Shown: positions 1 through 13,610 of the stretch, piece after piece | Layout of the letters: each line of letters opens with the position of its first letter | Numbering within the stretch: position 1 is the stretch's first letter | Assembly (NCBI GenBank): GCA_037893245.1 | Contig: JBAIAA010001116.1 | Span: forward strand, 1 to 64,000 | DNA: 64,000 bases | Direction: 5' to 3' | Origin: Crossaster papposus | Lineage: Eukaryota; Echinodermata; Asteroidea; Velatida; Solasteridae | The notes under the pieces: model-generated | Databases searched by the model: none | Told to the model about the DNA's origin: nothing | What the model saw: only the letters and a program-made list of their open reading frames with translations | Position numbers and translations under genes: made by a program

Positions 1-3000
1 TTACACCCTATACGCTCACTTTTAGGGCGAATATCGCAAATTTAAAAATCAAATTTAAAAAATTGGCACTGCGCTAAAACTAAACGTCCCACGAAGTTGG
101 GCATGCACAAAAAAGTGACCGCAGCCACAACGTTTACACCCTATAGGCTTCACTTTTTAGGGCGAATATCGCAAATTTAAAAATCAAATTTAAAAATTGG
201 CACTGCGCTAAAACTAAACGTCCCACGAAAAGTTGGGCATGCACAAAAAAGTGACCGCAGCCACACGTTACACCCTATAGGCTCACTTTTAGGGCGAATA
301 TCGCAAATTTAAAATCAAATTTAAAAATTGGCACTGCGCTAAAAACTAAACGTCCCCACGAAGTTGGGCATGCACAAAAAAAGTGACCGCAGCCCACACG
401 TTACACCCTATACGGCCTCACTTTTAGGGCGAATATCGCAAATTTAAAAATCAAATTTAAAAAATTGGCCACTGCGCTAAAACTAAACGTCCCACGAAGT
501 TGGGCAATGCACAAAAAAGTGACCGCAGCCACACGTTACACCCTATAGGCTCACTTTTAGGGCGAATATCGCAAATTTAAAAATCAAATTTAAAAATTGG
601 CACTGCGCTAAAACTAACGTCCCACGAAGTTGGGCATGCACAAAAAAAGTGACCGCAAGCCACACGTTACACCCTATAGGCTCACTTTTAGGGCGAATAT
701 CGCAAATTTAAAAAATCAAATTTAAAAATTGGCACTGCGCTAAAACTAAACGTCCCACGAAGTTTGGGCATGCACAAAAAAAGTGACCGCAGCCACACGT
801 TACACCCTATAGGCTCACTTTTAGGGCGAATATCGCAAATTTAAAAATCAAATTTAAAAATTGGCACTGCGCCTAAAACTAAACGTCCCACGAAGTTGGG
901 CATGCACAAAAAAGTGACCGCAGCCACACGTTACACCCTATAGGCTCACTTTTAGGGCGAATATCGCAAATTTAAAAAATCAAATTTAAAAATTGGCACT
1001 GCGCTAAAACTAAACGTCCCACGAAGTTGGGCATGCACAAAAAAAGTGACCGCAGCCACACGTTACACCCTATAGGCTCACTTTTAGGGCGAATATCGCA
1101 AATTTAAAAATCAAATTTAAAAATTGGCACTGCGCTAAAACTAAACGTCCCACGAAGTTGGGCATGCACAAAAAAATGACCGCAGCCACACGTTACACCC
1201 TATAGGCTCACTTTTAGGGCGAATATCGCAAATTTAAAAAATCAAATTTAAAAATTGGCACTGCGCTAAAACTAAACGTCCCACGAAGTTGGGCATGCAC
1301 AAAAAAGTGACCGCAGCCACACGTTACACCCTATAGGCTCACTTTTAGGGCGAATATCGCAAATTTAAAAAATCAAATTTAAAAATTGGCACTGCGCTAA
1401 AACTAAACGTCCCACGAAGTTGGGCATGCACAAAAAAGTGACCGCAGCCACACGTTACACCCTATAGGCTCACTTTTAGGGCGAATATCGCAAATTTAAA
1501 AATCAAATTAAAAATTGGCACTGCGCTAAAACTAAACGTCCCACGAAGTTGGGCATGCACAAAAAAGTGACCGCAGCCACACGTTACACCCTATAGGCTC
1601 ACTTTTAGGGCGAATATCGCAAATTTAAAAATCAAATTTAAAAAATTGGCACTGCGCTAAAACTAAACGTCCCACGAAGTTGGGGCATGCACAAAAAAGT
1701 GGACCGCAGCCACACGTTACACCCTATAGGCTCACTTTTAGGGCGAATATCGCAAATTTAAAAATCAAATTTAAAAATTGGCACTGCGCTAAAACTAAAC
1801 GTCCCACGAAGTTGGGCATGCACAAAAAAAGTGACCGCAGCCACACGTTACACCCTATAGGCTCACTTTTAGGGCGAATATCGCAAATTTAAAAATCAAA
1901 TTTAAAAATTGGCACTGCGCTAAAACTAAACGTCCCACGAAGTTGGGCATGCACAAAAAAGTGACCGCAGCCACACGTTACACCCTATAGGCTCACTTTT
2001 AGGGCGAATATCGCAAATTTAAAAATCAAATTTAAAAATTGGCACTGCGCTAAAACTAAACGTCCCCACGAAGTTGGGCATGCACAAAAAAGTGACCGCA
2101 GCCACACGTTACACCCTATAGGCTCACTTTTAGGGGCGAATATCGCAAATTTAAAAATCAAATTTAAAAATTGGCACTGCGCTAAAACTAAACGTCCCAC
2201 GAAGTTGGGCATGCACAAAAAAGTGACCGCAGCCACACGTTACACCCTATAGGCTCACTTTTAGGGCGAATATCGCAAATTTAAAAATCAAATTTAAAAA
2301 TTGGCACTGCGCTAAAACTAAACGTCCCACGAAGTTGGGCATGCACAAAAAAGTTGACCGCAGCCCACACGTTACACCCTATAGGCTCACTTTTAGGGCG
2401 AATATCGCAAATTTAAAATCAAATTTAAAAATTGGCACTGCGCTAAAACTAAACGTCCCACGAAGTTGGGCATGCACAAAAAAGTGACCGCAGCCACACG
2501 TTACACCCTATAGGCTCACTTTTAGGGCGAATATCGCAAATTTAAAAATCAAATTTAAAAATTGGCACTGCGCTAAAAACTAAACGTCCCACGAAGTTGG
2601 GCATGCACAAAAAAGTGACCGCAGCCACACGTTACACCCTATACGCTCACTTTTAGGGCGAATATCGCAAATTTAAAAATCAAATTTAAAAATTGGCACT
2701 GCGCTAAAACTAAACGTCCCACGAAGTTGGGCATGCACAAAAAAGTGACCGCAGCCACACGTTACACCCTATAGGCTCACTTTTAGGGCGAATATCGCAA
2801 ATTTAAAAATCAAATTTAAAAATTGGCACTGCGCTAAAACTAAACGTCCCACGAAGTTGGGCATGCACAAAAAAAGTGACCGCAGCCACACGTTACACCC
2901 TATAGGCCTCACTTTTAGGGCGAATATCGCAAATTTAAAAATCAAATTTAAAAATTGGCACTGCGCTAAAACTAAACGTCCCACGAAGTTGGGCATGCAC

Positions 3001-6000
3001 AAAAAAGTGACCGCAGGCCACACGTTACACCCCTATAGGCTCACTTTTAGGGCGAATATCGCAAATTTAAAAATCAAATTTAAAAATTGGCACTGCGCTA
3101 AAACTAAACGTCCCACGAAGTTGGGCATGCACAAAAAAGTGACCGCAGCCACACGTTACACCCTATAGGCTCACTTTTAGGGCGAATATCGCAAATTTAA
3201 AAATCAAATTTAAAAATTGGCACTGCGCTAAAACTAAACGTCCCACGAAGTTGGGCATGCACAAAAAAGTGACCGCAGCCACACGTTACACCCTATAGGC
3301 TCACTTTTAGGGCGAATATCGCAAATTTTAAAAATCAAATTTAAAAAATTGGCACTGCGCTAAAACTAAACGTCCCACGAAGTTGGGCATGCACAAAAAA
3401 AGTGACCGCAGCCACACGTTACACCCTATAGGCTCACTTTTAGGGCGAATATCGCAAATTTAAAAATCAAATTTAAAAATTGGCACTGCGCTAAAACTAA
3501 ACGTCCCACGAAGTTGGGCATGCACAAAAAAGTGACCGCAAGCCACACGTTACACCCTATAGGCTCACTTTTAGGGCGAATATCGCAAATTTAAAAATCA
3601 AATTTAAAAATTGGCACTGCGCTAAAACTAAACGTCCCACGAAAGTTGGGCATGCACAAAAAAGTGACCGCAGCCACACGTTACACCCTATACGCTCACT
3701 TTTAGGGCGAATATCGCAAATTTAAAAATCAAATTTAAAAATTGGCACTGCGCTAAAACTAAACGTCCCACGAAGTTGGGCATGCACAAAAAAGTGACCG
3801 CAGCCACACGTTACACCCTATAGGCTCCACTTTTAGGGCGAATATCGCAAATTTAAAAATCAAATTTAAAAATTGGCACTGCGCTAAAAACTAAACGTCC
3901 CACGAAGTTGGGCATGCACAAAAAAGTGACCGCAGCCACACGTTACACCCTATAGGCTCACTTTTAGGGCGAATATCGCAAATTTAAAAATCAAATTTAA
4001 AAATTGGCACTGCGCTAAAACTAAACGTCCCACGAAGTTGGGCATGCACAAAAAAAGTGACCGCAGCCACACGTTACACCCTATACGCTCACTTTTAGGG
4101 CGAATATCGCAAATTTAAAAATCAAATTTAAAAATTGGCACTGCGCTAAAACTAAACGTCCCACGAAGTTGGGCATGCACAAAAAAGTGACCGCAGCCAC
4201 ACGTTACACCCTATAGGCTCACTTTTAGGGCGAATATCGCAAATTTAAAAATCAAATTTAAAAATTGGCACTGCGCTAAAACTAAACGTCCCACGAAGTT
4301 GGGCATGCACAAAAAAGTGACCGCAGCCACACGTTACACCCTATAGGCTCACTTTTAGGGCGAATATCGCAAATTTAAAAATCAAATTTAAAAATTGGCA
4401 CTGCGCTAAAACTAAACGTCCCACGAAGTTGGGCATGCACAAAAAAGTGACCGCAGCCACACGTTACACCCTATACGCTCACTTTTAGGGCGAATATCGC
4501 AAATTTAAAAATCAAATTTAAAAATTGGCACTGCGCTAAAACTAAACGTCCCACGAAGTTGGGCATGCACAAAAAAGTGACCGCAGCCACACGTTACACC
4601 CTATAGGCTCACTTTTAGGGCGAATATCGCAAATTTAAAAATCAAATTTAAAAATTGGCACTGCGCTAAAACTAAACGTCCCACGAAGTTGGGCATGCAC
4701 AAAAAAGTGACCGCAGCCACACGTTACACCCTATAGGCTCACTTTTAGGGCGAATATCGCAAATTTAAAAATCAAATTTAAAAATTGGCACTGCGCTAAA
4801 ACTAAACGTCCCACGAAGTTGGGCATGCACAAAAAAGTGACCGCAGCCACACGTTACACCCTATAGGCTCACTTTTAGGGCGAATATCGCAAATTTAAAA
4901 ATCAAATTTAAAAATTGGCACTGCGCTAAAACTAAACGTCCCACGAAGTTGGGCATGCACAAAAAAGTGACCGCAGCCACACGTTACACCCTATAGGCTC
5001 ACTTTTAGGGCGAATATCGCAAATTTAAAAATCAAATTTAAAAATTGGCACTGCGCTAAAACTAAACGTCCCACGAAGTTGGGCATGCACAAAAAAGTGA
5101 CCGCAGCCACACGTTACACCCTATAGGCTCACTTTTAGGGCGAATATCGCAAATTTAAAAATCAAATTTAAAAATTGGCACTGCGCTAAAACTAAACGTC
5201 CCACGAAGTTGGGCATGCACAAAAAAGTGACCGCAGCCACACGTTACACCCTATAGGCTCACTTTTAGGGCGAATATCGCAAATTTAAAAATCAAATTTA
5301 AAAATTGGCACTGCGCTAAAACTAAACGTCCCACGAAGTTGGGCATGCACAAAAAAGTGACCGCAGCCACACGTTACACCCTATAGGCTCACTTTTAGGG
5401 CGAATATCGCAAATTTAAAAATCAAATTTAAAAATTGGCACTGCGCTAAAACTAAACGTCCCACGAAGTTGGGCATGCACAAAAAAGTGACCGCAGCCAC
5501 ACGTTACACCCTATAGGCTCACTTTTAGGGCGAATATCGCAAATTTAAAAATCAAATTTAAAAATTGGCACTGCGCTAAAACTAAACGTCCCACGAAGTT
5601 GGGCATGCACAAAAAAGTGACCGCAGCCACACGTTACACCCTATAGGCTCACTTTTAGGGCGAATATCGCAAATTTAAAAATCAAATTTAAAAATTGGCA
5701 CTGCGCTAAAACTAAACGTCCCACGAAGTTGGGCATGCACAAAAAAGTGACCGCAGCCACACGTTACACCCTATAGGCTCACTTTTAGGGCGAATATCGC
5801 AAATTTAAAAATCAAATTTAAAAATTGGCACTGCGCTAAAACTAAACGTCCCACGAAGTTGGGCATGCACAAAAAAGTGACCGCAGCCACACGTTACACC
5901 CTATACGCTCACTTTTAGGGCGAATATCGCAAATTTAAAAATCAAATTTAAAAATTGGCACTGCGCTAAAACTAAACGTCCCACGAAGTTGGGCATGCAC

Positions 6001-8818
6001 AAAAAAGTGACCGCAGCCACACGTTACACCCTATAGGCTCACTTTTAGGGCGAATATCGCAAATTTAAAAATCAAATTTAAAAATTGGCACTGCGCTAAA
6101 ACTAAACGTCCCACGAAGTTGGGCATGCACAAAAAAGTGACCGCAGCCACACGTTACACCCTATAGGCTCACTTTTAGGGCGAATATCGCAAATTTAAAA
6201 ATCAAATTTAAAAATTGGCACTGCGCTAAAACTAAACGTCCCACGAAGTTGGGCATGCACAAAAAAGTGACCGCAGCCACACGTTACACCCTATAGGCTC
6301 ACTTTTAGGGCGAATATCGCAAATTTAAAAATCAAATTTAAAAATTGGCACTGCGCTAAAACTAAACGTCCCACGAAGTTGGGCATGCACAAAAAAGTGA
6401 CCGCAGCCACACGTTACACCCTATAGGCTCACTTTTAGGGCGAATATCGCAAATTTAAAAATCAAATTTAAAAATTGGCACTGCGCTAAAACTAAACGTC
6501 CCACGAAGTTGGGCATGCACAAAAAAGTGACCGCAGCCACACGTTACACCCTATAGGCTCACTTTTAGGGCGAATATCGCAAATTTAAAAATCAAATTTA
6601 AAAATTGGCACTGCGCTAAAACTAAACGTCCCACGAAGTTGGGCATGCACAAAAAAGTGACCGCAGCCACACGTTACACCCTATAGGCTCACTTTTAGGG
6701 CGAATATCGCAAATTTAAAAATCAAATTTAAAAATTGGCACTGCGCTAAAACTAAACGTCCCACGAAGTTGGGCATGCACAAAAAAGTGACCGCAGCCAC
6801 ACGTTACACCCTATACGCTCACTTTTAGGGCGAATATCGCAAATTTAAAAATCAAATTTAAAAATTGGCACTGCGCTAAAACTAAACGTCCCACGAAGTT
6901 GGGCATGCACAAAAAAGTGACCGCAGCCACACGTTACACCCTATAGGCTCACTTTTAGGGCGAATATCGCAAATTTAAAAATCAAATTTAAAAATTGGCA
7001 CTGCGCTAAAACTAAACGTCCCACGAAGTTGGGCATGCACAAAAAAGTGACCGCAGCCACACGTTACACCCTATAGGCTCACTTTTAGGGCGAATATCGC
7101 AAATTTAAAAATCAAATTTAAAAATTGGCACTGCGCTAAAACTAAACGTCCCACGAAGTTGGGCATGCACAAAAAAGTGACCGCAGCCACACGTTACACC
7201 CTATAGGCTCACTTTTAGGGCGAATATCGCAAATTTAAAAATCAAATTTAAAAATTGGCACTGCGCTAAAACTAAACGTCCCACGAAGTTGGGCATGCAC
7301 AAAAAAGTGACCGCAGCCACACGTTACACCCTATAGGCTCACTTTTAGGGCGAATATCGCAAATTTAAAAATCAAATTTAAAAATTGGCACTGCGCTAAA
7401 ACTAAACGTCCCACGAAGTTGGGCATGCACAAAAAAGTGACCGCAGCCACACGTTACACCCTATAGGCTCACTTTTAGGGCGAATATCGCAAATTTAAAA
7501 ATCAAATTTAAAAATTGGCACTGCGCTAAAACTAAACGTCCCACGAAGTTGGGCATGCACAAAAAAGTGACCGCAGCCACACGTTACACCCTATACGCTC
7601 ACTTTTAGGGCGAATATCGCAAATTTAAAAATCAAATTTAAAAATTGGCACTGCGCTAAAACTAAACGTCCCACGAAGTTGGGCATGCACAAAAAAGTGA
7701 CCGCAGCCACACGTTACACCCTATAGGCTCACTTTTAGGGCGAATATCGCAAATTTAAAAATCAAATTTAAAAATTGGCACTGCGCTAAAACTAAACGTC
7801 CCACGAAGTTGGGCATGCACAAAAAAGTGACCGCAGCCACACGTTACACCCTATAGGCTCACTTTTAGGGCGAATATCGCAAATTTAAAAATCAAATTTA
7901 AAAATTGGCACTGCGCTAAAACTAAACGTCCCACGAAGTTGGGCATGCACAAAAAAGTGACCGCAGCCACACGTTACACCCTATAGGCTCACTTTTAGGG
8001 CGAATATCGCAAATTTAAAAATCAAATTTAAAAATTGGCACTGCGCTAAAACTAAACGTCCCACGAAGTTGGGCATGCACAAAAAAGTGACCGCAGCCAC
8101 ACGTTACACCCTATAGGCTCACTTTTAGGGCGAATATCGCAAATTTAAAAATCAAATTTAAAAATTGGCACTGCGCTAAAACTAAACGTCCCACGAAGTT
8201 GGGCATGCACAAAAAAGTGACCGCAGCCACACGTTACACCCTATAGGCTCACTTTTAGGGCGAATATCGCAAATTTAAAAATCAAATTTAAAAATTGGCA
8301 CTGCGCTAAAACTAAACGTCCCACGAAGTTGGGCATGCACAAAAAAGTGACCGCAGCCACACGTTACACCCTATAGGCTCACTTTTAGGGCGAATATCGC
8401 AAATTTAAAAATCAAATTTAAAAATTGGCACTGCGCTAAAACTAAACGTCCCACGAAGTTGGGCATGCACAAAAAAGTGACCGCAGCCACACGTTACACC
8501 CTATAGGCTCACTTTTAGGGCGAATATCGCAAATTTAAAAATCAAATTTAAAAATTGGCACTGCGCTAAAACTAAACGTCCCACGAAGTTGGGCATGCAC
8601 AAAAAAGTGACCGCAGCCACACGTTACACCCTATAGGCTCACTTTTAGGGCGAATATCGCAAATTTAAAAATCAAATTTAAAAATTGGCACTGCGCTAAA
8701 ACTAAACGTCCCACGAAGTTGGGCATGCACAAAAAAGTGACCGCAGCCACACGTTACACCCTATAGGCTCACTTTTAGGGCGAATATCGCAAATTTAAAA
8801 ATCAAATTTAAAAATTGG
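1..8818. repeat. 130-bp satellite array, about 68 tandem copies
   Basis: The same unit repeats head to tail from the first base to 8818. The spacing is exactly 130 bp: the landmark AAAATTGG at 4131 and at 8811 is separated by 4680 bp, which is 36 units. The unit contains an AT-rich core with a near-duplicate AAATTTAAAAATC block and a GC-richer half. A single-base variant (TATACGCTC instead of TATAGGCTC) recurs at about 2642, 3690, 4082, 4472, 5902, 6812 and 7592. These spacings are multiples of 130 bp but irregular, so I see no clear higher-order unit. Copies left of about 4080 carry many one-base insertions and deletions; copies to the right carry none. The last copy breaks off inside the unit at 8818. 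Short ORFs in the array are by-products of the repeat. Confidence 0.98.
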
Positions 8819-9159
8819 GGTGGGTTAGCCGATTACATTTTTTAATATTCACACCAAAAGAAACTCACCTCCCGAAAAGTGATACTTTCCCAGCCTGCAC
8901 GCAGCCATTTTACAAATGGCATCCGTCCACGTTCTAGGGCAATTAGGACCCATTTTTCAACCGTAATTTTGTCAAGTCTGCCCTCAGATTGAAGCTCAGA
9001 AACCAGGGAGTTGATCCCATGCTATATTTACACAATCCCACCGTTTCTTTTACCAAACGGCCTCCTTTTTCAAAAGCAAAAGTTCGTGCAGCAGCTGCCA
9101 TGGAGGTCCCCTATGCATTAAGAACCCTACCGGGATAGAGCCCAGAGGAGCTGGCAAGG
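8819..9159. other. Junction between satellite and Gypsy remnant
   Basis: This is non-repeated sequence between the truncated last satellite unit and the integrase ORF. It probably contains decayed upstream pol sequence, but I cannot recognise reverse transcriptase or RNase H motifs in it. Confidence 0.4.
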
Positions 9160-10608
9160 ATGCAGAAGGAGGATGAGGTGATTTCGCGTTTTCTGGTCTT
9201 CTGGAGGATGGGTGCCCGACCTAGGCCAGGTCTATTGAAGAAGGAGAGTAATGCCACTCGAGCCCTGTTGAAAAGGTGGGACCGGATCCGGGAAATGAAG
9301 GGCGTCTTCTTTGTCTCGACACAAGACCCAGTAGAGGGAGAATACTGCCAATTACTCATCCCAGCCAAATTGCAACCAGCTGTACTGACAGCCCTCCACA
9401 ACCAGGCAGGTCACCAAGGTCGAGAAAGGACCCTGGCGCTGTTGAAGCGACGGTGTTACTGGCCTGGCATGGTATCCGATGTAGAGAAGTGGTGCAAGCA
9501 GTGTGAGAGGTGCGTTTTGGCCAAGGCTCCCGTACCAGCTGTACGGCCCACGATGGGGACGTTGCTGGCGGAACGACCTCTGGATATTCTGGCCATTGAC
9601 TTCACGACACTGGAGCGGGCAACAGATGGCCGAGAGAATGTGCTGGTCATGACTGACGTATTCAGCAAGTTCTCCCAGGCAGTTCTATGTCGCGACCAAA
9701 AATCCACTACCGTTGCCAAGGTCCTGGTTAAAGAGTGGTTTCATAAGTATGGCATTCCCAGGCGAATACATAGCGATCAGGGTAGGAATTTTGAGTCCCA
9801 ACTTGTGAAAGATCTCTGTACTGCCTATGGGACGTCGAAGAGCCGCACCACTGCTTACCACCCGCAGGGCAATGGGCAGTGTGAGCGATTCAATCGGACG
9901 CTGCACAATCTCCTTCGAACCCTCTCTACAGAGCAAAAGAAGCGATGGCCAAAACACATTCAAGAGCTTGTGTTTGTGTACAATTGTACACCCCACTCCT
10001 CCACTGGTCTTTCTCCCTTCTTTGTCTTCATGGGACAGGAACCAACCCTACCTCTCGATCTTCTGCTAGGGCTGACTGACTTGGAGGCTGCGCCCCCATT
10101 AGGGTTGGACACCTGGGTAGACCAGCACCTCCACAAGCTGAAAAATGCTGCTGAGGCTGCTCTGTCGAGGATGGAGAGGAGGAGTGCTACACGTTGCAAA
10201 CGGAGTGATGCAAGGGCCAACGATCAAGGGATTCCCGTGGGAACACGAGTCCTCCTTCGTAGCCATCATCAAGGAAGAAATAAGATCGCTGACTACTGGA
10301 AGCCTACCCCATATAAGGTGGAAGAACGTCCACTTACTAACGTATATAAGGTAAAGCTAGCAGATGGCACCGGACCATCCAGATACGTGTCGAGGACCGA
10401 GATACTTGACACTGGTGAGATAGTCCCCAGTGACCTAGAAGAGAGCAACCCAGAGGCGACAGGTGCAACACCCCAGGAAGTCACTCTGATAACTACTGCA
10501 GATCCCCCATTGCTTAGAAAAGCAGAGGAGACCATCAGTCGGGAGGTCTCACCCCCGGGTCTTCTTCACCTGATGAAGTACAGAAAACGTCTGAAGCGCA
10601 GCATCTGA
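9160..10608 (+). CDS. Ty3/Gypsy integrase remnant (3' part of pol)
   Basis: This 482-residue frame is the integrase end of a Ty3/Gypsy polyprotein, which inserts retroelement cDNA into chromosomes. It has an N-terminal H2C2 zinc module (HNQAGHQGRERTL followed by CKQCERC). The RNase-H-fold core has acidic residues D147 (AIDFTTLE), D206 (SDQGRNFE) and E242 (CERFNRTL), giving the D,D35E spacing. An SH3-like C-terminal segment (GTRVLLRSHH) follows. No reverse transcriptase, protease or gag is present upstream, where the satellite begins, so the element is 5'-truncated. The ATG at 9160 is simply the first one in an open frame. The protein tail appears to continue in another frame after about 10550. 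The core motifs look intact, so the decay may be recent. Confidence 0.9.
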   Translation: MQKEDEVISRFLVFWRMGARPRPGLLKKESNATRALLKRWDRIREMKGVFFVSTQDPVEGEYCQLLIPAKLQPAVLTALHNQAGHQGRERTLALLKRRCYWPGMVSDVEKWCKQCERCVLAKAPVPAVRPTMGTLLAERPLDILAIDFTTLERATDGRENVLVMTDVFSKFSQAVLCRDQKSTTVAKVLVKEWFHKYGIPRRIHSDQGRNFESQLVKDLCTAYGTSKSRTTAYHPQGNGQCERFNRTLHNLLRTLSTEQKKRWPKHIQELVFVYNCTPHSSTGLSPFFVFMGQEPTLPLDLLLGLTDLEAAPPLGLDTWVDQHLHKLKNAAEAALSRMERRSATRCKRSDARANDQGIPVGTRVLLRSHHQGRNKIADYWKPTPYKVEERPLTNVYKVKLADGTGPSRYVSRTEILDTGEIVPSDLEESNPEATGATPQEVTLITTADPPLLRKAEETISREVSPPGLLHLMKYRKRLKRSI

Positions 10609-10658
10609 ACAGCAGTGCTGGTGGCCCTGATGATCCCCTGGAATTCCATGACTTTCTG

Positions 10659-11321
10659 GTGTTGGAATATGACCCCAACAAAGCTGTAGATGTTGTCCAG
10701 TCCGCTGGTACTTATAATGGTACAACACCATCCCCCACCAAGGAACCCCAATCTCCGTCATGTTCAGCGGAGGATACTGTGGGGCCCAAAGTCAGCCTAC
10801 CAGCCTGTCAATTGACTACTAGTACCCCTAGCGGTTCGCCTACTGAGCCACAGTGTCAGCAAAGTGCTGATAAGGAGACGGTAGTTCCAGCAGCTCCTAC
10901 CCCAACCCTGGAGTCTCTATCGTTCAAAGACGTTAGCCACACGTCACCAGCGGAGTTGCAGAGCATAGGTGATAATCAGGAAATCTCTGAACACATCGCA
11001 GGGCCAGTAATAGATGACAGCGCAACATCTATCACAAGCAAGCCCCCAATCAACCCTGTGAGAAGATCCAGCAGACGAAGAGCTGGTAAGCACTCCAAAC
11101 TTCATCTTGTTCCAAGGTCATCCTCCAGGCTCATTCAAGTAGGGAGACGACTGTCTTGCTTCAGGATGCCGTCAATCAAGGGTCCCGGTCCCAAGGAAAC
11201 ACCATGCACCGAGATCAGCCTCGTCAGTGATAGAGTAGAGGACTGGCTTCAGGATTTCCTCCAAGGAGACGTGCGACTGGCAAGGCCCCTTGGAACAGCC
11301 ACAATTGGACAAGTAGCGTAG
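10659..11321 (+). pseudogene. Frameshifted C-terminal tail of the Gypsy pol
   Basis: This 220-residue frame has no known domain. It is rich in Ser, Pro, Thr and acidic residues and ends with a basic cluster (RRSSRRRAG). It begins at a GTG rather than an ATG, and the frame is open further upstream to about 10550, overlapping the last residues of the integrase frame. The simplest reading is that both frames were one pol tail and that a one-base shift near the C/G run at about 10551-10558 split them. A separate small ORF is the alternative. Confidence 0.5.
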
Positions 11322-13534
11322 TTTTTGTTTGTTCTCAGTGTTTATAAGTTTAGTTAGTTTTTCAATCAGTTTAATTTGTTTGCTTTTATTCTAAAGTTGT
11401 GTAATATGAAGACCCGTTATTGGTGTGGAACCCAATAGTTTAGCAGAGGAGAGTTGTGACCAAGCACTTTGTGCATTGGCTTATTGTAGACCATCCCTTA
11501 CAGTCCCTTACAATAAAGTAACTATAAGTCGTAAAAGTGTTGACAAGTAGCGACCATGTGCAGGGGCCCTGGTACCCCTGTTATCAGCAGGCCAAGTTCA
11601 CTTTCACTCAGCTCTCCTTGAGAGGCACACGCAATACCAAATGTATCCATTTCTTGAGAGACACACACAGCATCAAACCTATTTATTCATTGCTGTCACC
11701 TGGATACCTGCACAGTGAGTACACACTTTTGTTCTATTTCCTTAAATTACGGGGATAGACCCACTATTAGTGAGATTTACAAGGTGGTTGTTAACAGTTT
11801 GCTAGAAGAATTTATGATGAAAAGTACATGTAGCTCCTTCTTGTACTTTGTAGAAATTGACTGCTGTTAACCTGTTTACTCTTTAATATAATCTTTTGGG
11901 TGCTTAGATTAGTTTTGTTTTATATAATTAGTCATAGGCCTATAAGAACTTTATTTTGAGTTGGGATATGTTACTCCCTTGTAATGCCAGATTTCCTGAA
12001 GTTCCTTTCTTAGGTTCAGTTTATATTTTATCTGGATCTTTTTAAGTATTTTGTTTGAAAGGTTTAGAGACGCATTACTATCATTTAGCAACATGCATTT
12101 TGATAGTTTAACGATTACTCTTAAGTTCAGACAACAGTTTGAAACTCTGTATTATTTTATAAGGTTGAAACTGTACTGTATTGTGTGTATCGATTGGTTG
12201 CAATTGTGCTATTCATATAACTTATATCGATATTATTGATATTGGAGTGCCTTTGCTTAGTGGTTACTTACCTCAACTGAGAAACAATTGATATGTGATC
12301 ATTGTATCATTGTCAGCCTTGTATCGGCTAGGGTGGGTCTGTCCACCAACTTCTTTCTAAGTTCATGGAAAAGTCATTAACCGCAGGTCAAAGGTTTGGC
12401 CACAGGGTCACTTTATGGGCCTCGGTGCTAGCTAGCCAGAGTTATACTTTTCTTTAAAGTTCAGTTAAAGTTTATCTTGTTTTCTATAAGAACAGTCAAT
12501 AGGCTACACCTGTTGAAGCTTCACAGGTCAAATGGGGCAACTACCCTTTGAAGTTTAATGGGATTGTTTAGTAGACTGAAGGCTTTAATGTTTTTCCTTT
12601 AATTTTTTATAAGTTAAGGTCAGTAATCTTGTATACCACATTTGGGTTGACTTTGCATATACTCTTCAGTTTAAAGATGTAGACTCTATGTTACTTATAT
12701 TTTCTCTATAGTGCCATTAGACATTTAGGCTTAGGTGTTTATGTTTATTGATTATTCCATTGTATTTTACATTTAATTTGATTTTAATTAATTACACCTA
12801 TTTCTTTATTGCTTTCCTTTAATATGTATTGATTATTAGTTCTTTTCTTGTTTTATTTGTTGTATGTAGGATCACGTGCACCAACCTTTTTTTTGTACTG
12901 GGTTATAATAAAAAGCACTCACAAGCCAAGAACATCTGTGTTACACAAAGCACAACTTACATTATTTTGAGTTTTGCGTTTAAGCGGTAAGTACTTACAG
13001 CCGTTTCTTGCAGTGTTGAGGCTTTGGCATACGGTATCCCTGCTGCAATTGACTGCCCATTGTCTTTGTATTCATCATCGGATACGGCCGTGCACCTGTT
13101 GGAAATAGGGGTACATCTATTCGTTCGACAGTAGAGACTAGCTAGCCATCGTAGAAAACACCTGAGCCTGTTGTTTAAAATAGGCTCAGGTAAAATCATG
13201 GAAACCTGGAAACCTAAAAGGGGCATGTTTGCTTGCCCCTTTTACAGTACAGTTTCAAACATAAAACATGATTGATCACTATTTTAAAAACCTTGTGGAT
13301 ATTTTCAAACCATTTCGAACTAAAATCAACCAAGTTTAGATAATTTTGTCAAGGACAAATACATTTTGAAAACATATACAAGTGGACCTACTAAGCATTC
13401 CAAATCTGTTTTCAGATCACTTCTATAGGACCCTGCCAAGGTGCATGAACGAAGCCAATTAAAGACAGAGACAAAGCTAGGGTTTGTAAAACGGCCTCAG
13501 CATATAAATCTAAATGTTGTGCACACATGCTGTA
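11322..13534. other. AT-rich non-coding stretch, possible 3' UTR/LTR of the Gypsy remnant
   Basis: There is no credible gene here. A stretch starting TGTGTAATATG at about 11396 and ending near TGTGTTACA at about 12948, with an AATAAA-like signal at about 12908, has the look of an LTR (TG...CA, polyadenylation signal near its end). No second copy is in the window, so this is only a guess. Confidence 0.3.
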
Positions 13535-13610
13535 ACTATTTGCATCGCTGCGGCGTAGAGGTCGGAAGATCCACAATCACTTTGTGATTTTGATCACTAT
13601 GAGCAAGACG
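13535..13610. repeat. Dispersed repeat copy A
   Basis: About 53 bp (13535-13587) is identical to 22789-22841, and the similarity continues more weakly for some 20 bp. It contains TTTGCATCGCTGCGGCG followed by GTCGGAAGATCC. The two copies are in the same orientation, 9.25 kb apart. Confidence 0.8.

Noticed and set aside
1680..3168. ORFs of 70-103 residues inside the satellite, on both strands
   Set aside because: They are translations of the 130-bp unit kept open by chance indels, with the same peptide repeated; there is no gene.
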